This document shows positions 28,725 through 35,363 of a stretch of DNA of 64,000 bases, one piece after another. The position numbers and the translations under genes are program-made. The first letter of the stretch is position 1, and each line of letters opens with the position of its first letter. The notes below the pieces were generated by a model. It was not told the origin of the DNA and did no database searches. It saw only the letters and a program-made list of their open reading frames with translations. This DNA comes from Heterotrichella gracilis (taxonomy: Eukaryota > Sar > Xanthophyceae > Tribonematales > Xanthonemataceae), in assembly GCA_032358255.1 (NCBI GenBank), contig JAULBX010025829.1, forward strand, positions 248,001 to 312,000, written 5' to 3'.

Positions 28725-28938
28725 AACAAGAATCTTCGCTAAACAAAAAACAGAATAAGATACTGGTATAACCCAAAAAAACACGAACCGAATCAATTTC
28801 CCCAATTCTTGGAATATAAACCTTAATACAAATGGGAAAAAACGATATATTTACATGTTGTCATTTTGTTTAAAACAACTTTTTTTTGAAGAAGTACAAT
28901 CGTTACATTTACCCGATAGCAATCAAATTTTTGTCTGA

Positions 28939-29313
28939 ATGAATAGTTTAATTATTGCAGAAACTCTTGAAACACCAGGAATAGATTTTAATCCCGAAAC
29001 GGGAGTGTTAAAAATTTCGGGGAGAGCCTATTCAAGTGACATTACTGTTTTTTATAAGAGCCTTAGTGCCTGGTTAGATGATTACACAAATAACCCAAAA
29101 GATACCGTTATTGAACTTTATTTAGATTATTATAATTCCGTTTTTCATAAATTACTGTTCAATTTTTTAAAAAAGTGTAAAACTGTATTAGAAAAAGATA
29201 AAACACTAGTAATAAAATGGTTTTACAACGATGGCGATGAAGACAGTGTTGACGCCTCTATCAGCTATGCCAAATCCCTCGATTACCCTATTGAGAAAAT
29301 AGAACTCGAATAG
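28939..29313 (+). CDS. siaC: SiaC-family phosphoprotein (DUF1987)
   Basis: A 124-residue protein of the SiaC/DUF1987 family, small SpoIIAA-like proteins that act as switches: a kinase phosphorylates them and a PP2C-type phosphatase removes the phosphate. The family core is clear: PGIDFNPETGVLKISGRAY (residues 13-31), a helix FYKSLSAWLDDY, and LYLDYYNSVFHKLLFNFLKK. The motif where SiaC carries its phospho-acceptor threonine (YFNTSS in typical members) reads YYNSVF here, with Ser67. A TPR-PAS-SpoIIE phosphatase gene follows 46 bp downstream and is the expected partner. I do not see a SiaB-like kinase in the window. Confidence 0.85.
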   Translation: MNSLIIAETLETPGIDFNPETGVLKISGRAYSSDITVFYKSLSAWLDDYTNNPKDTVIELYLDYYNSVFHKLLFNFLKKCKTVLEKDKTLVIKWFYNDGDEDSVDASISYAKSLDYPIEKIELE

Positions 29314-29336
29314 CCTTTAAAAAAGTGTTTTTTTAT

Positions 29337-29359
29337 GGTATATTTAACTAAAATATACC
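29337..29359 (+). promoter_or_regulatory. perfect hairpin ending at the GTG start codon
   Basis: A 9-bp perfect inverted repeat (GGTATATTT, loop AACTA, AAATATACC) ends one base before the GTG start of the phosphatase gene. In mRNA it would form a hairpin covering the ribosome entry site; as DNA it could be an operator. The left arm contains TATATTTA, near the -7 consensus. Confidence 0.45.
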
Positions 29360-31717
29360 GTGAAAAAATATTCTATATATTTCCTGTTATTTCTTTTTTC
29401 CGGGATAGGGATCTATGCCCAAAAAGCGAAAATTGATTCGCTTGCCTCCATTTTAAACACCAACATTAAAGATACAACCAAGGTCCAGATCTTACACCAA
29501 TTGGCTCTTGCAAGCGACTCAGTTAGTTTTTCTTTTAAAGGCCTTGAACTGGCTAAAAAAGTTGGTTATAAACGCGGTGTTGCAATGTCGTTATTAGACA
29601 TTGGAAGACATTATTATTTTGGCGGTCAGCAAGATCTTGCGCTTGACTACTTAATAAAAGCAATAAAAGCCGGCGAAGCGATAAACAATAAAAAGGTACT
29701 TATTTCTGCTTACCGCTACATTGGATTTGTTTATAGAGGAAATGACCCTTACAAAGCCGAAGATTATTACAAAAAAAGTTTGCAGCTATGCCGTGAGACG
29801 GGCGATGAGATAGCAGCCTCATATGCCTTAAGTGCGATCGGAAATATATATGAAGGTGCTTCAGCAAAAAAAGACAGAGCTTTAAAATATTACCTCGAAA
29901 GTTTAAAAATACGTGAAAAGAAAGGATCATACGACGAAATAGCTTCCTCGTTGAACGAAACTTCGCGTATTTACGATCTCATGGGCTTATATAATAAAAC
30001 CATTCTCTTAAGGATAAGAGGCCTAGATATCGCTGAAAAATCGGGAAGCACAGAAAATATTGTTTCGCTAACGCATGTTATTGGCAACGATTATGCGTTT
30101 AGGCTGCACGATTATAAAAGAGGTTTAGAATACCAGCTTAAGGCTTATGAGCTTGGTAAAACATTAAAGAACAATTTCGATATCATGTATAGTATTAATA
30201 TAGGTATTGCTAATGTGTATTATAATTTAGGTGATTTTAAAAAATCGGCAGAATATTTTAAAGAGTCGCGGCATTTAAATGACTCCATAAATTTTAGAGC
30301 CGCCAAGTACAACAACAATCTCTCACAAATAAAACATAATCTGGAAGAAGAACTGGAAAAACAAAAATTGCTTTTAAAAGATTCAGAAATAGAAAAAGTA
30401 TTGGCAGATGCGAAACGCCAAACCACATTGCGTAATGCCTTTTTAATTGGCTTTGCTCTTGTTTTTATTTTTGCACTGTTTATTTTTAAAGAAAATAAAC
30501 AAAAGCAAAAGGCTATCAAAGAGCTTGACCTGCGAAACAGAGAGATTGAAATGGCTTACCAAACACTTGCTGTAAGCGAAGGCAACTTTAAACAAATTAC
30601 AGAAACCATTAACGATGTTTTCTATTTGTACAATATCGTCAGAAAAAAATACGAATATATAAGTCCTAACTGCGAAAAAATTTTCGGTTTAAAGCAGGAT
30701 TACTTTTACAAAGGAAAAAGCACGAAGATTATCGTTCATAAAGATGATCTTCAATTGGTTGTTGACGCCAACACAAAAGTAGATTCAGGAATAGCTTACG
30801 ATATTGAGTACCGGATATTGGTAGATGGTAAAATAAAATGGATCGCCGAAAAATCATCCCCGATTTTTGATAAATACGGAAGCCTGGTGCGCAACTCAGG
30901 TATTTGCCGCGATATTACTTTAAGAAAAGCCAACGAGGAATTGATCGCCAGAAAAAATAAAGATATTATGGATAGCATTCTTTATGCACGAACTATACAG
31001 GATGCAGTGCTTGTACCTAAAAAAGAAATAGCGGTTAAGCTTAGTGATTTTTTTATTCTATCAAAACCAAAAGATATTGTTAGCGGCGATTTTTATTTTT
31101 ATAAAGAAACAAAGAAAGGCCTTTTCCTTGCAGTGGCAGATTGTACAGGCCATGGTGTTCCCGCGGGTTTCCTGAGTATGATAGGTAATGCGTTCTTAAA
31201 TGAGATCATAACACTGAACGAAAATGTTACACCTGCACAGATACTGGATGAATTAAGTGATATGATCATTAAATCACTCAATCAAAATCGTAAAGATTCT
31301 GAAAGTAAGGATGGGATGGATATTGCCGTTATTTATTTTGAGAACGATACACCTTTTATACAATACGCCGGAGCGCATAATCCTCTTTATTTAGTTCGAA
31401 ATGGAGAATTAGAAGAACATAAGGCTGATCTTTTTCCTGTTGGTATAAGCGAAACAGGCACAGTAGCACCGTTTAAAAATAATACCATTAAATTAGAAAA
31501 AGGTGATGCACTTTATATTTTTAGTGACGGATTTGCCGATCAGTTTGGCGGTGCACAAGGTCGTAAATTTATGAAACGTCAAATGAGAGATCTGTTTACA
31601 AGTATTTATGCTAAACCAATGAGCGAGCAGGAAGAAATATTAGACAAAACATTTACCGAATGGAAAGGGGAATTTAATCAGGTAGATGATGTTTTAGTAA
31701 TTGGAGTAAAAGTGTAA
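29360..31717 (+). CDS. TPR-PAS-SpoIIE (PP2C-type) serine/threonine phosphatase
   Basis: A 785-residue membrane protein starting with GTG. A signal peptide (about 1-20, ending GIYAQ) is followed by TPR repeats (about 25-330), a coiled coil, a transmembrane helix near 356-377, a PAS domain (about 405-525, ITETINDVFYLYN), and a PP2C/SpoIIE phosphatase domain (about 570-785). The metal-binding motifs are present: VSGDFYFY, VADCTGHGVPAGFLSMIG, and the late DGFADQFGG and VDDVLVIGV. SpoIIE/RsbU-type enzymes dephosphorylate anti-sigma antagonists or SiaC-like proteins, and the SiaC homologue lies 46 bp upstream. The TPR domain lies outside the membrane and could bind a signal. It is not SiaA in layout, as SiaA has a HAMP domain. 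Confidence 0.88.
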   Translation: MKKYSIYFLLFLFSGIGIYAQKAKIDSLASILNTNIKDTTKVQILHQLALASDSVSFSFKGLELAKKVGYKRGVAMSLLDIGRHYYFGGQQDLALDYLIKAIKAGEAINNKKVLISAYRYIGFVYRGNDPYKAEDYYKKSLQLCRETGDEIAASYALSAIGNIYEGASAKKDRALKYYLESLKIREKKGSYDEIASSLNETSRIYDLMGLYNKTILLRIRGLDIAEKSGSTENIVSLTHVIGNDYAFRLHDYKRGLEYQLKAYELGKTLKNNFDIMYSINIGIANVYYNLGDFKKSAEYFKESRHLNDSINFRAAKYNNNLSQIKHNLEEELEKQKLLLKDSEIEKVLADAKRQTTLRNAFLIGFALVFIFALFIFKENKQKQKAIKELDLRNREIEMAYQTLAVSEGNFKQITETINDVFYLYNIVRKKYEYISPNCEKIFGLKQDYFYKGKSTKIIVHKDDLQLVVDANTKVDSGIAYDIEYRILVDGKIKWIAEKSSPIFDKYGSLVRNSGICRDITLRKANEELIARKNKDIMDSILYARTIQDAVLVPKKEIAVKLSDFFILSKPKDIVSGDFYFYKETKKGLFLAVADCTGHGVPAGFLSMIGNAFLNEIITLNENVTPAQILDELSDMIIKSLNQNRKDSESKDGMDIAVIYFENDTPFIQYAGAHNPLYLVRNGELEEHKADLFPVGISETGTVAPFKNNTIKLEKGDALYIFSDGFADQFGGAQGRKFMKRQMRDLFTSIYAKPMSEQEEILDKTFTEWKGEFNQVDDVLVIGVKV

Positions 31718-31746
31718 TCTAATTTAGTTTTACGATTCTTTATTCA

Positions 31747-32352
31747 TTAAAAAACATAACCTATTCCAAATAAAATACCAAACGCATTTATTCCGGCAGA
31801 GTAACTTCCGCCAAAATAAAGCACAAAATCCTCATTCTTAATAAATCTTACTCGCCCCGCCCCTACCGGCGCAAAACGCAATACAGCCTTTTCACTTATT
31901 AAAAAACTTGCCAGCGGGCCCATTTCTAATTCAACGGCAGACTTTACACCCAAAGGAAATTTAAATACTCTAAACTGCAAACCGGTACCAAATGTGGGAG
32001 ACGCACGTTCATTCACCAACTCACCATCTACAATAAATTGTTTAGTTTCGGTAGGTAAATTAAAGAATACAGGTATCTTCATTTTTTTTACCGGCCGGAA
32101 CTCAGCAAAAAATAATTTAGCGCTAGTAGGAACAATTATGGCCGATTTATCTTTTATTGTTTCCAATCTGCTATCCGAAATAAATAAAAGGGTTTGCCCC
32201 AGACTTAATTCAAATAAACGTTTTGCTTTTTTCTTTTTAACCGAATCTTGCGGAGTTAATTCTTTTTCGTTTTGGCTTTTTATTGCAGTAGGCAATAACA
32301 GGCATATACCAATTACCAGTATACACTTTGTGAAAACATAATTTTTTTGCAT
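31747..32352 (-). CDS. predicted outer membrane beta-barrel protein
   Basis: A 201-residue exported protein of unknown function. The signal peptide is residues 1-26 (MQKNYVFTKCILVIGICLLL then PTAIKSQ). A basic linker (KKKKAKR) is followed by amphipathic strands ending in GGSYSAGINAFGILFGIGYVF, typical of small barrels that end in an aromatic residue. The frame opens 21 codons upstream at 32415, but that extension only reads through the palindromic repeat at 32380-32417 (translated as CEIASLSLAMTR), so the ATG at 32352 is the start. The repeat therefore lies 27 bp upstream of this gene and could affect its expression. Confidence 0.68.
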   Translation of the reverse strand: MQKNYVFTKCILVIGICLLLPTAIKSQNEKELTPQDSVKKKKAKRLFELSLGQTLLFISDSRLETIKDKSAIIVPTSAKLFFAEFRPVKKMKIPVFFNLPTETKQFIVDGELVNERASPTFGTGLQFRVFKFPLGVKSAVELEMGPLASFLISEKAVLRFAPVGAGRVRFIKNEDFVLYFGGSYSAGINAFGILFGIGYVF

Positions 32353-32379
32353 AAGTAAATATACAGAAATTTTTACTCG

Positions 32380-32417
32380 CGTCATTGCGAGCGATAGCGA
32401 AGCAATCTCGCACACAG
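32380..32417. repeat. left palindromic repeat of the GIY-YIG unit
   Basis: The copy reads CGTCATTGCGAG, a 7-nt spacer, GAAGCAATCTC, then GCACACAG. It contains an internal dyad (ATTGC ... GCAAT), so it can fold as a small hairpin. The 12-nt and 11-nt blocks are repeated in inverted order at 32730-32771. Repeats of this kind (CATTGCGAG...GAAGCAAT) are known to be scattered in many bacterial genomes. Confidence 0.85.
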
Positions 32418-32418
32418 C

Positions 32419-32718
32419 TTACTCAACACCTAATTCTTTTGAAAGATCATTCCAATTTGGATTAATAGATAAGATGAGATTTTCTTTTTTTAGTCTGCTA
32501 CCACCTTTAATTTGTTTTTCGCGAGCAATTGCGTCTTCAATCCTTGAAAATATTTCATAATAAACTAATTTATAAAGTCCGTATTTACTTGTGAAACTTT
32601 TTTTATATACTCCATTCCTGTGTTTATACATTCTTGTAATAATGTTAGAAGTTACACCTGTATATAATGTTGTATTTGTACTATTAGTTAAAATATAAAT
32701 AGCTCCTCCCCTTATCAT
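32419..32718 (-). CDS. GIY-YIG nuclease family protein
   Basis: A 99-residue single-domain nuclease. The GIY-YIG motif is present in the forms AIYIL (residues 6-10) and LYTGVT (18-23). The catalytic arginine is Arg29 (NIITRMYKHRNG, with His33), and the metal-binding glutamate is Glu67 in the conserved AIAREKQIKGGSR helix. The protein ends in NPNWNDLSKELG, usual for this family of small UvrC-N-like proteins. The frame continues 16 codons upstream, but that part lies in the flanking repeat, so I chose the ATG at 32718. It probably nicks or cleaves DNA; its substrate is unknown. The flanking repeats suggest it acts on them. Confidence 0.9.
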   Translation of the reverse strand: MIRGGAIYILTNSTNTTLYTGVTSNIITRMYKHRNGVYKKSFTSKYGLYKLVYYEIFSRIEDAIAREKQIKGGSRLKKENLILSINPNWNDLSKELGVE

Positions 32719-32729
32719 AATATATTTTT

Positions 32730-32771
32730 CTGTGTTTGAGATTGCTTCGTCGTTTCCTCCTCGCAATGACG
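32730..32771. repeat. right palindromic repeat of the GIY-YIG unit
   Basis: The reverse complement reads CGTCATTGCGAG, an 11-nt spacer, GAAGCAATCTC, then AAACACAG. It matches the left copy (32380-32417) in both blocks and in the final ACACAG, with a spacer of different length and sequence. The two copies are in inverted orientation around the nuclease gene. Confidence 0.85.
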
Positions 32772-32864
32772 ACTATACCGAATCGTGAACAAAATTAATC
32801 CGTAAAAAGGATAAATAGCGCTACATTTTATAGTATCGTTTAAATAAAATAGAAAATTGAAAAT

Positions 32865-33668
32865 TTACTCTTTTAATACCTTATCAATTTCCATAAGATA
32901 AATAGGATCATCATTAATACCACCATGTCCTCTACCCGGTAAGGTTATAAATTTATCTGTTGGTTTACACAGGGCCTTTAATTTTACAGAAGAATTATAA
33001 TAGATCACCTCATCTTTATCGCCATGAAAAATAGTAATGGGTGATTTACAATCAGGAATATACTTATTGGTTTGGAATTTATAGTTTAAAATAAAAGTGG
33101 GTACACCCGGATATTCATGCATCATCATATCTGTTAAACTATAATAGGGTGCCTGCAAAATTAAATGTTTAGGTCTGTTAGTGGAAGCCAGTTTGGTGGC
33201 GGGACCAGTGCCTATTGAATAGCCCAGGATTATAATTTTATCTTCATTGTAACGCCTCTTTAAAGTATCGTAAACAATTTGTATATCTTTAAATAGTTCT
33301 TCTTCTCCATTATTTATTTCACCATCGCTTTTACCGTAGCCACGATAATCCAACATAAAAATATCATAGTGTCTATCGTTGTAGTTTTTTGAAATACTTC
33401 CCCATGTTTTTAATGAACCACTATTACCATGAAGATAAAATATCAAACCTTTTGAGCTGTCGGCTTTAAATAACAAACTATTCAATAGAATTTTATCATC
33501 CGTTTTAATATTTATTTCTTCAAAGTTTCCGTCAAATTCAAATTTATATTCTTTTGCTAATTTTTCCGGGAAGAAAATCAAATTCTCCTGGTAAAAATAT
33601 AAGAACACGCAAACACCAATGTAAATGATCACTAAAGTCTTTAGCGTATTTATAAAGAGTCTTTTCAT
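32865..33668 (-). CDS. membrane-anchored alpha/beta hydrolase (BEM46-like)
   Basis: A 267-residue protein with an N-terminal hydrophobic anchor (residues 8-26) and an alpha/beta-hydrolase fold. It has the oxyanion-hole motif LHGNSG (79-84), the nucleophile elbow GYSIG with Ser151, the acid in HGDKDEV (Asp217 or Asp219), and the catalytic His248 in GRGHGG. This matches the BEM46/ABHD13-like serine hydrolases, whose substrates are often lipids or esters. It is the last of three minus-strand genes. Its ATG overlaps the stop codon of the GNAT-like gene by 4 bp, so the two are translationally coupled. Confidence 0.88.
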   Translation of the reverse strand: MKRLFINTLKTLVIIYIGVCVFLYFYQENLIFFPEKLAKEYKFEFDGNFEEINIKTDDKILLNSLLFKADSSKGLIFYLHGNSGSLKTWGSISKNYNDRHYDIFMLDYRGYGKSDGEINNGEEELFKDIQIVYDTLKRRYNEDKIIILGYSIGTGPATKLASTNRPKHLILQAPYYSLTDMMMHEYPGVPTFILNYKFQTNKYIPDCKSPITIFHGDKDEVIYYNSSVKLKALCKPTDKFITLPGRGHGGINDDPIYLMEIDKVLKE

Positions 33669-34153
33669 CTATCCTTTACTTTTAGTAGTTCCATTCCGCA
33701 TTCTTTAGCCACTTTCGCGGCAAGTAGTTCGCCTTCCTTAGTAAATGGCCAAACAAATAGTGTTTTTATTGGGTGAGTATTGCAAACAGATCTTATTGCT
33801 GTAAGGCAAAGTTTTTTTGTTTCACCTTTGCCTCTGTATTCAGGCAATGTTGTGGCAGAGCATAGATAAATACAATCATAGCTATCTCCAGCTTTTGTTT
33901 TTGCTAACAGTTCTTTTTCTGATATCTTGTGTTGCAAAAAATCATCCATTATACTTTTGGTTGTAGGAATTATCAATATCCATATTAGTGGTCCATTTTC
34001 ATTCTCTAACTCAGAAAGTGTTGCTGGATGGATCTTTTGTAATTTTTTTAATTGCTGTTGATTAACCTGTATCTGATCTGGATCTTTGCGCGTTGCAAAC
34101 ACTTCATCAATAAGTGTAAGCATGCGTTGAAAGTTAGGTTTTGGATGAGGCAT
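33665..34153 (-). CDS. GNAT-like N-acetyltransferase
   Basis: A 162-residue cytosolic protein. The segment IYLCSATTLPEYRGKGETKK carries the acetyl-CoA pyrophosphate-binding motif of GNAT enzymes in the form RGKGE, after a beta-strand, and the end AKVAKECGMELLKVKD is the usual last helix and strand. The N-terminal 70 residues, with a possible coiled coil (VNQQQLKKLQKIHPAT), are less typical. The acceptor substrate is unknown. It lies 10 bp after the preceding gene and overlaps the hydrolase gene by 4 bp, so the three probably form an operon (34514 to 32865). Confidence 0.65.
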   Translation of the reverse strand: MPHPKPNFQRMLTLIDEVFATRKDPDQIQVNQQQLKKLQKIHPATLSELENENGPLIWILIIPTTKSIMDDFLQHKISEKELLAKTKAGDSYDCIYLCSATTLPEYRGKGETKKLCLTAIRSVCNTHPIKTLFVWPFTKEGELLAAKVAKECGMELLKVKDR

Positions 34154-34163
34154 TGGAATGATG

Positions 34164-34514
34164 TTAGAAATTTACATTATAAACATCCATCTGGTTGCGC
34201 GGAATGCCGAGCACTTCAAAACCGCCATCCTGCGGAATAATCTCCTTAAGATCAAATTTAGAACAGCCTTTACTTAACCCTTCAAAGATCAACGTAAAGC
34301 CTCTACCATCATTAATGGTCCATTGCGGCGCAAAAGAAATATTGTAGGCCGTAATAAGTTTTGCACGCCGGCCGGTACCGTGCTCAATTAAAAAAGTAGA
34401 AGGCCAGACACGGTAAGCATAATCCTCGCCACAACTGCAATGCACAATAGTTTGTCGCTCTTCGCTTTGCAGAGTTTTGACTTCTATTTCGACTTTTTCA
34501 GCAGTTTCAATCAT
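34164..34514 (-). CDS. conserved hypothetical protein
   Basis: A 116-residue cytosolic protein that I do not assign. It has the start IETAEKVEIEVKTLQ, a Cys pair (HCSCGED near residues 25-31), and a beta-rich middle (FTLIFEGLSKGCSKFDLKEI) with an end rich in Gly and Pro (PQDGGFEVLGIPRNQMD). The two close Cys plus the later Cys in KGCSKF could bind a metal, but that is only a possibility. It heads the operon with the GNAT-like and hydrolase genes, 10 bp ahead of the former. Similar proteins are common in Bacteroidota. Confidence 0.6.
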   Translation of the reverse strand: MIETAEKVEIEVKTLQSEERQTIVHCSCGEDYAYRVWPSTFLIEHGTGRRAKLITAYNISFAPQWTINDGRGFTLIFEGLSKGCSKFDLKEIIPQDGGFEVLGIPRNQMDVYNVNF

Positions 34515-34846
34515 TAAAATTAAAGATAATACAATTTTTTAAAACCGGATAAAAAAATTATGCAAGATCATTTTGTTGATGCGTAATTCTTTCCGGATTT
34601 TTCCTGAGAGCGACCTTTAGCTTTTTTAATGCGTAAACAATGTTCCACAAAATTGCTTTTGTCAACTTTATGTTCCGATACAGCTTATTATAACAATTAA
34701 AAGTACTTTTTTCATGGCACCCGATTTATAATATATGTACCCACAATTTTGATGCCTATTTATATCATTCTTATATATGGCAGAGATTTCCCCATTTCGG
34801 TTAGTTTTGTTTAAAAAAATATTTGATATTTAGACCTATTTAGTGA
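34515..34846. other. gene-free interval
   Basis: A 332-bp AT-rich divergent spacer between the hydrolase operon and the tail-tube-like gene. I see no RNA gene, repeat or clear pair of promoter elements in it. Confidence 0.5.
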
Positions 34847-34861
34847 ATGGAACTTAGATCT

Positions 34862-35227
34862 ATGGCAAAACCCATCTCGAAATTTTATTTTTTAGTGAGC
34901 ATTAATGGGAAAAACTATCCCTTTCGTGAAGCTATTGGGTTAGAGTTAAAAAGCTGTATCGCCATGCGCAATATCGTGCTTAAAAAAGGCTTGATTGATA
35001 TTAATAACAGCGTGTGGACCAATGTTGAAAATGACCTTAACACTATTGGCAAAACCATTACCATTTTTATTAAACTAACTGACGACCTTGATACCCCAAT
35101 AAGAATGTGGACCTTAAGAAGTGCCCACATCGTATCTGTAAAAAGTCCGCCAGCACGTTTAAAATGTAAAGATGTTCCTCTTGACGCCATTGAACTTTCA
35201 TGTACCGAAATGAGCGTTAAAAAATAG
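34862..35227 (+). CDS. orphan phage-tail-tube-like protein
   Basis: A 121-residue protein whose pattern fits the contractile-tail tube family (T4 gp19-like, shared by phages and extracellular contractile injection systems). It begins with FYFLVSINGKNYPFREAIGL, has the strand NIVLKKGLI where the family has a TLKRG-type strand, then WTNVENDL, ITIFIKLTD and MWTLRSAHIVSVKSP. It ends in VPLDAIELSCTEM, like the family's VAIETLELAHE. It is somewhat shorter than usual tube proteins. No sheath, baseplate or ATPase genes are nearby. The frame can open at ATG 34847 or 34862; I chose the latter because it gives a typical start. It may be a co-opted or remnant gene, or an unrelated beta-barrel protein. 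Confidence 0.5.
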   Translation: MAKPISKFYFLVSINGKNYPFREAIGLELKSCIAMRNIVLKKGLIDINNSVWTNVENDLNTIGKTITIFIKLTDDLDTPIRMWTLRSAHIVSVKSPPARLKCKDVPLDAIELSCTEMSVKK

Positions 35228-35292
35228 TGGCCAATTGAGCGTTTAAGTTACTTTTATTTATAGATTTCGGTGCTATTTTAGGTTTTTAAAAA

Positions 35293-35332
35293 TACTACAA
35301 ATCGTAGCAATACAAAACTTTAATTTGTAGTA
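35293..35332. promoter_or_regulatory. inverted repeat overlapping a promoter (operator candidate)
   Basis: TACTACAAAT (35293-35302) and ATTTGTAGTA (35323-35332) form a perfect 10-bp inverted repeat separated by 20 nt. The right arm ends at the -7-like TAATTTTG at 35331-35338, so a protein bound here would affect transcription of the downstream gene. Confidence 0.45.
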
Positions 35333-35338
35333 ATTTTG
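35331..35338 (+). promoter_or_regulatory. candidate -7 element
   Basis: TAATTTTG fits TAnnTTTG and lies 25 bp before the ATG at 35364. No good -33 element is seen at 19-21 nt, so it could depend on an activator. Confidence 0.4.
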
Positions 35339-35363
35339 ACGTATAACTTAAAAACAAGGAATC

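Larger units (their letters stand above)
32380..32771 (-). mobile_element. compact GIY-YIG unit bounded by inverted palindromic repeats
   Basis: A 392-bp unit made of one gene (32419-32718) and two inverted copies of a palindromic repeat. The stop codon lies one base from the left arm, and the start codon lies 11 bp from the right arm, so the repeats and the gene appear to form one block. The outer ends match perfectly for 12 bp (CGTCATTGCGAG). No clear target-site duplication is seen. The layout recalls REP/RAYT units, in which a nuclease-like enzyme gene is framed by REP sequences. Calling it mobile is inference. Confidence 0.5.

Noticed and set aside
32371-32780. Target-site duplication around the GIY-YIG unit
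   Set aside because: Only ACT is shared by the flanks, at unequal distances from the arms; this is no better than chance.
34515-35363. Prophage or contractile injection system locus around the tail-tube-like gene
   Set aside because: No other tail, capsid, integrase or lysis gene is seen near it; neighbours are ordinary enzymes.
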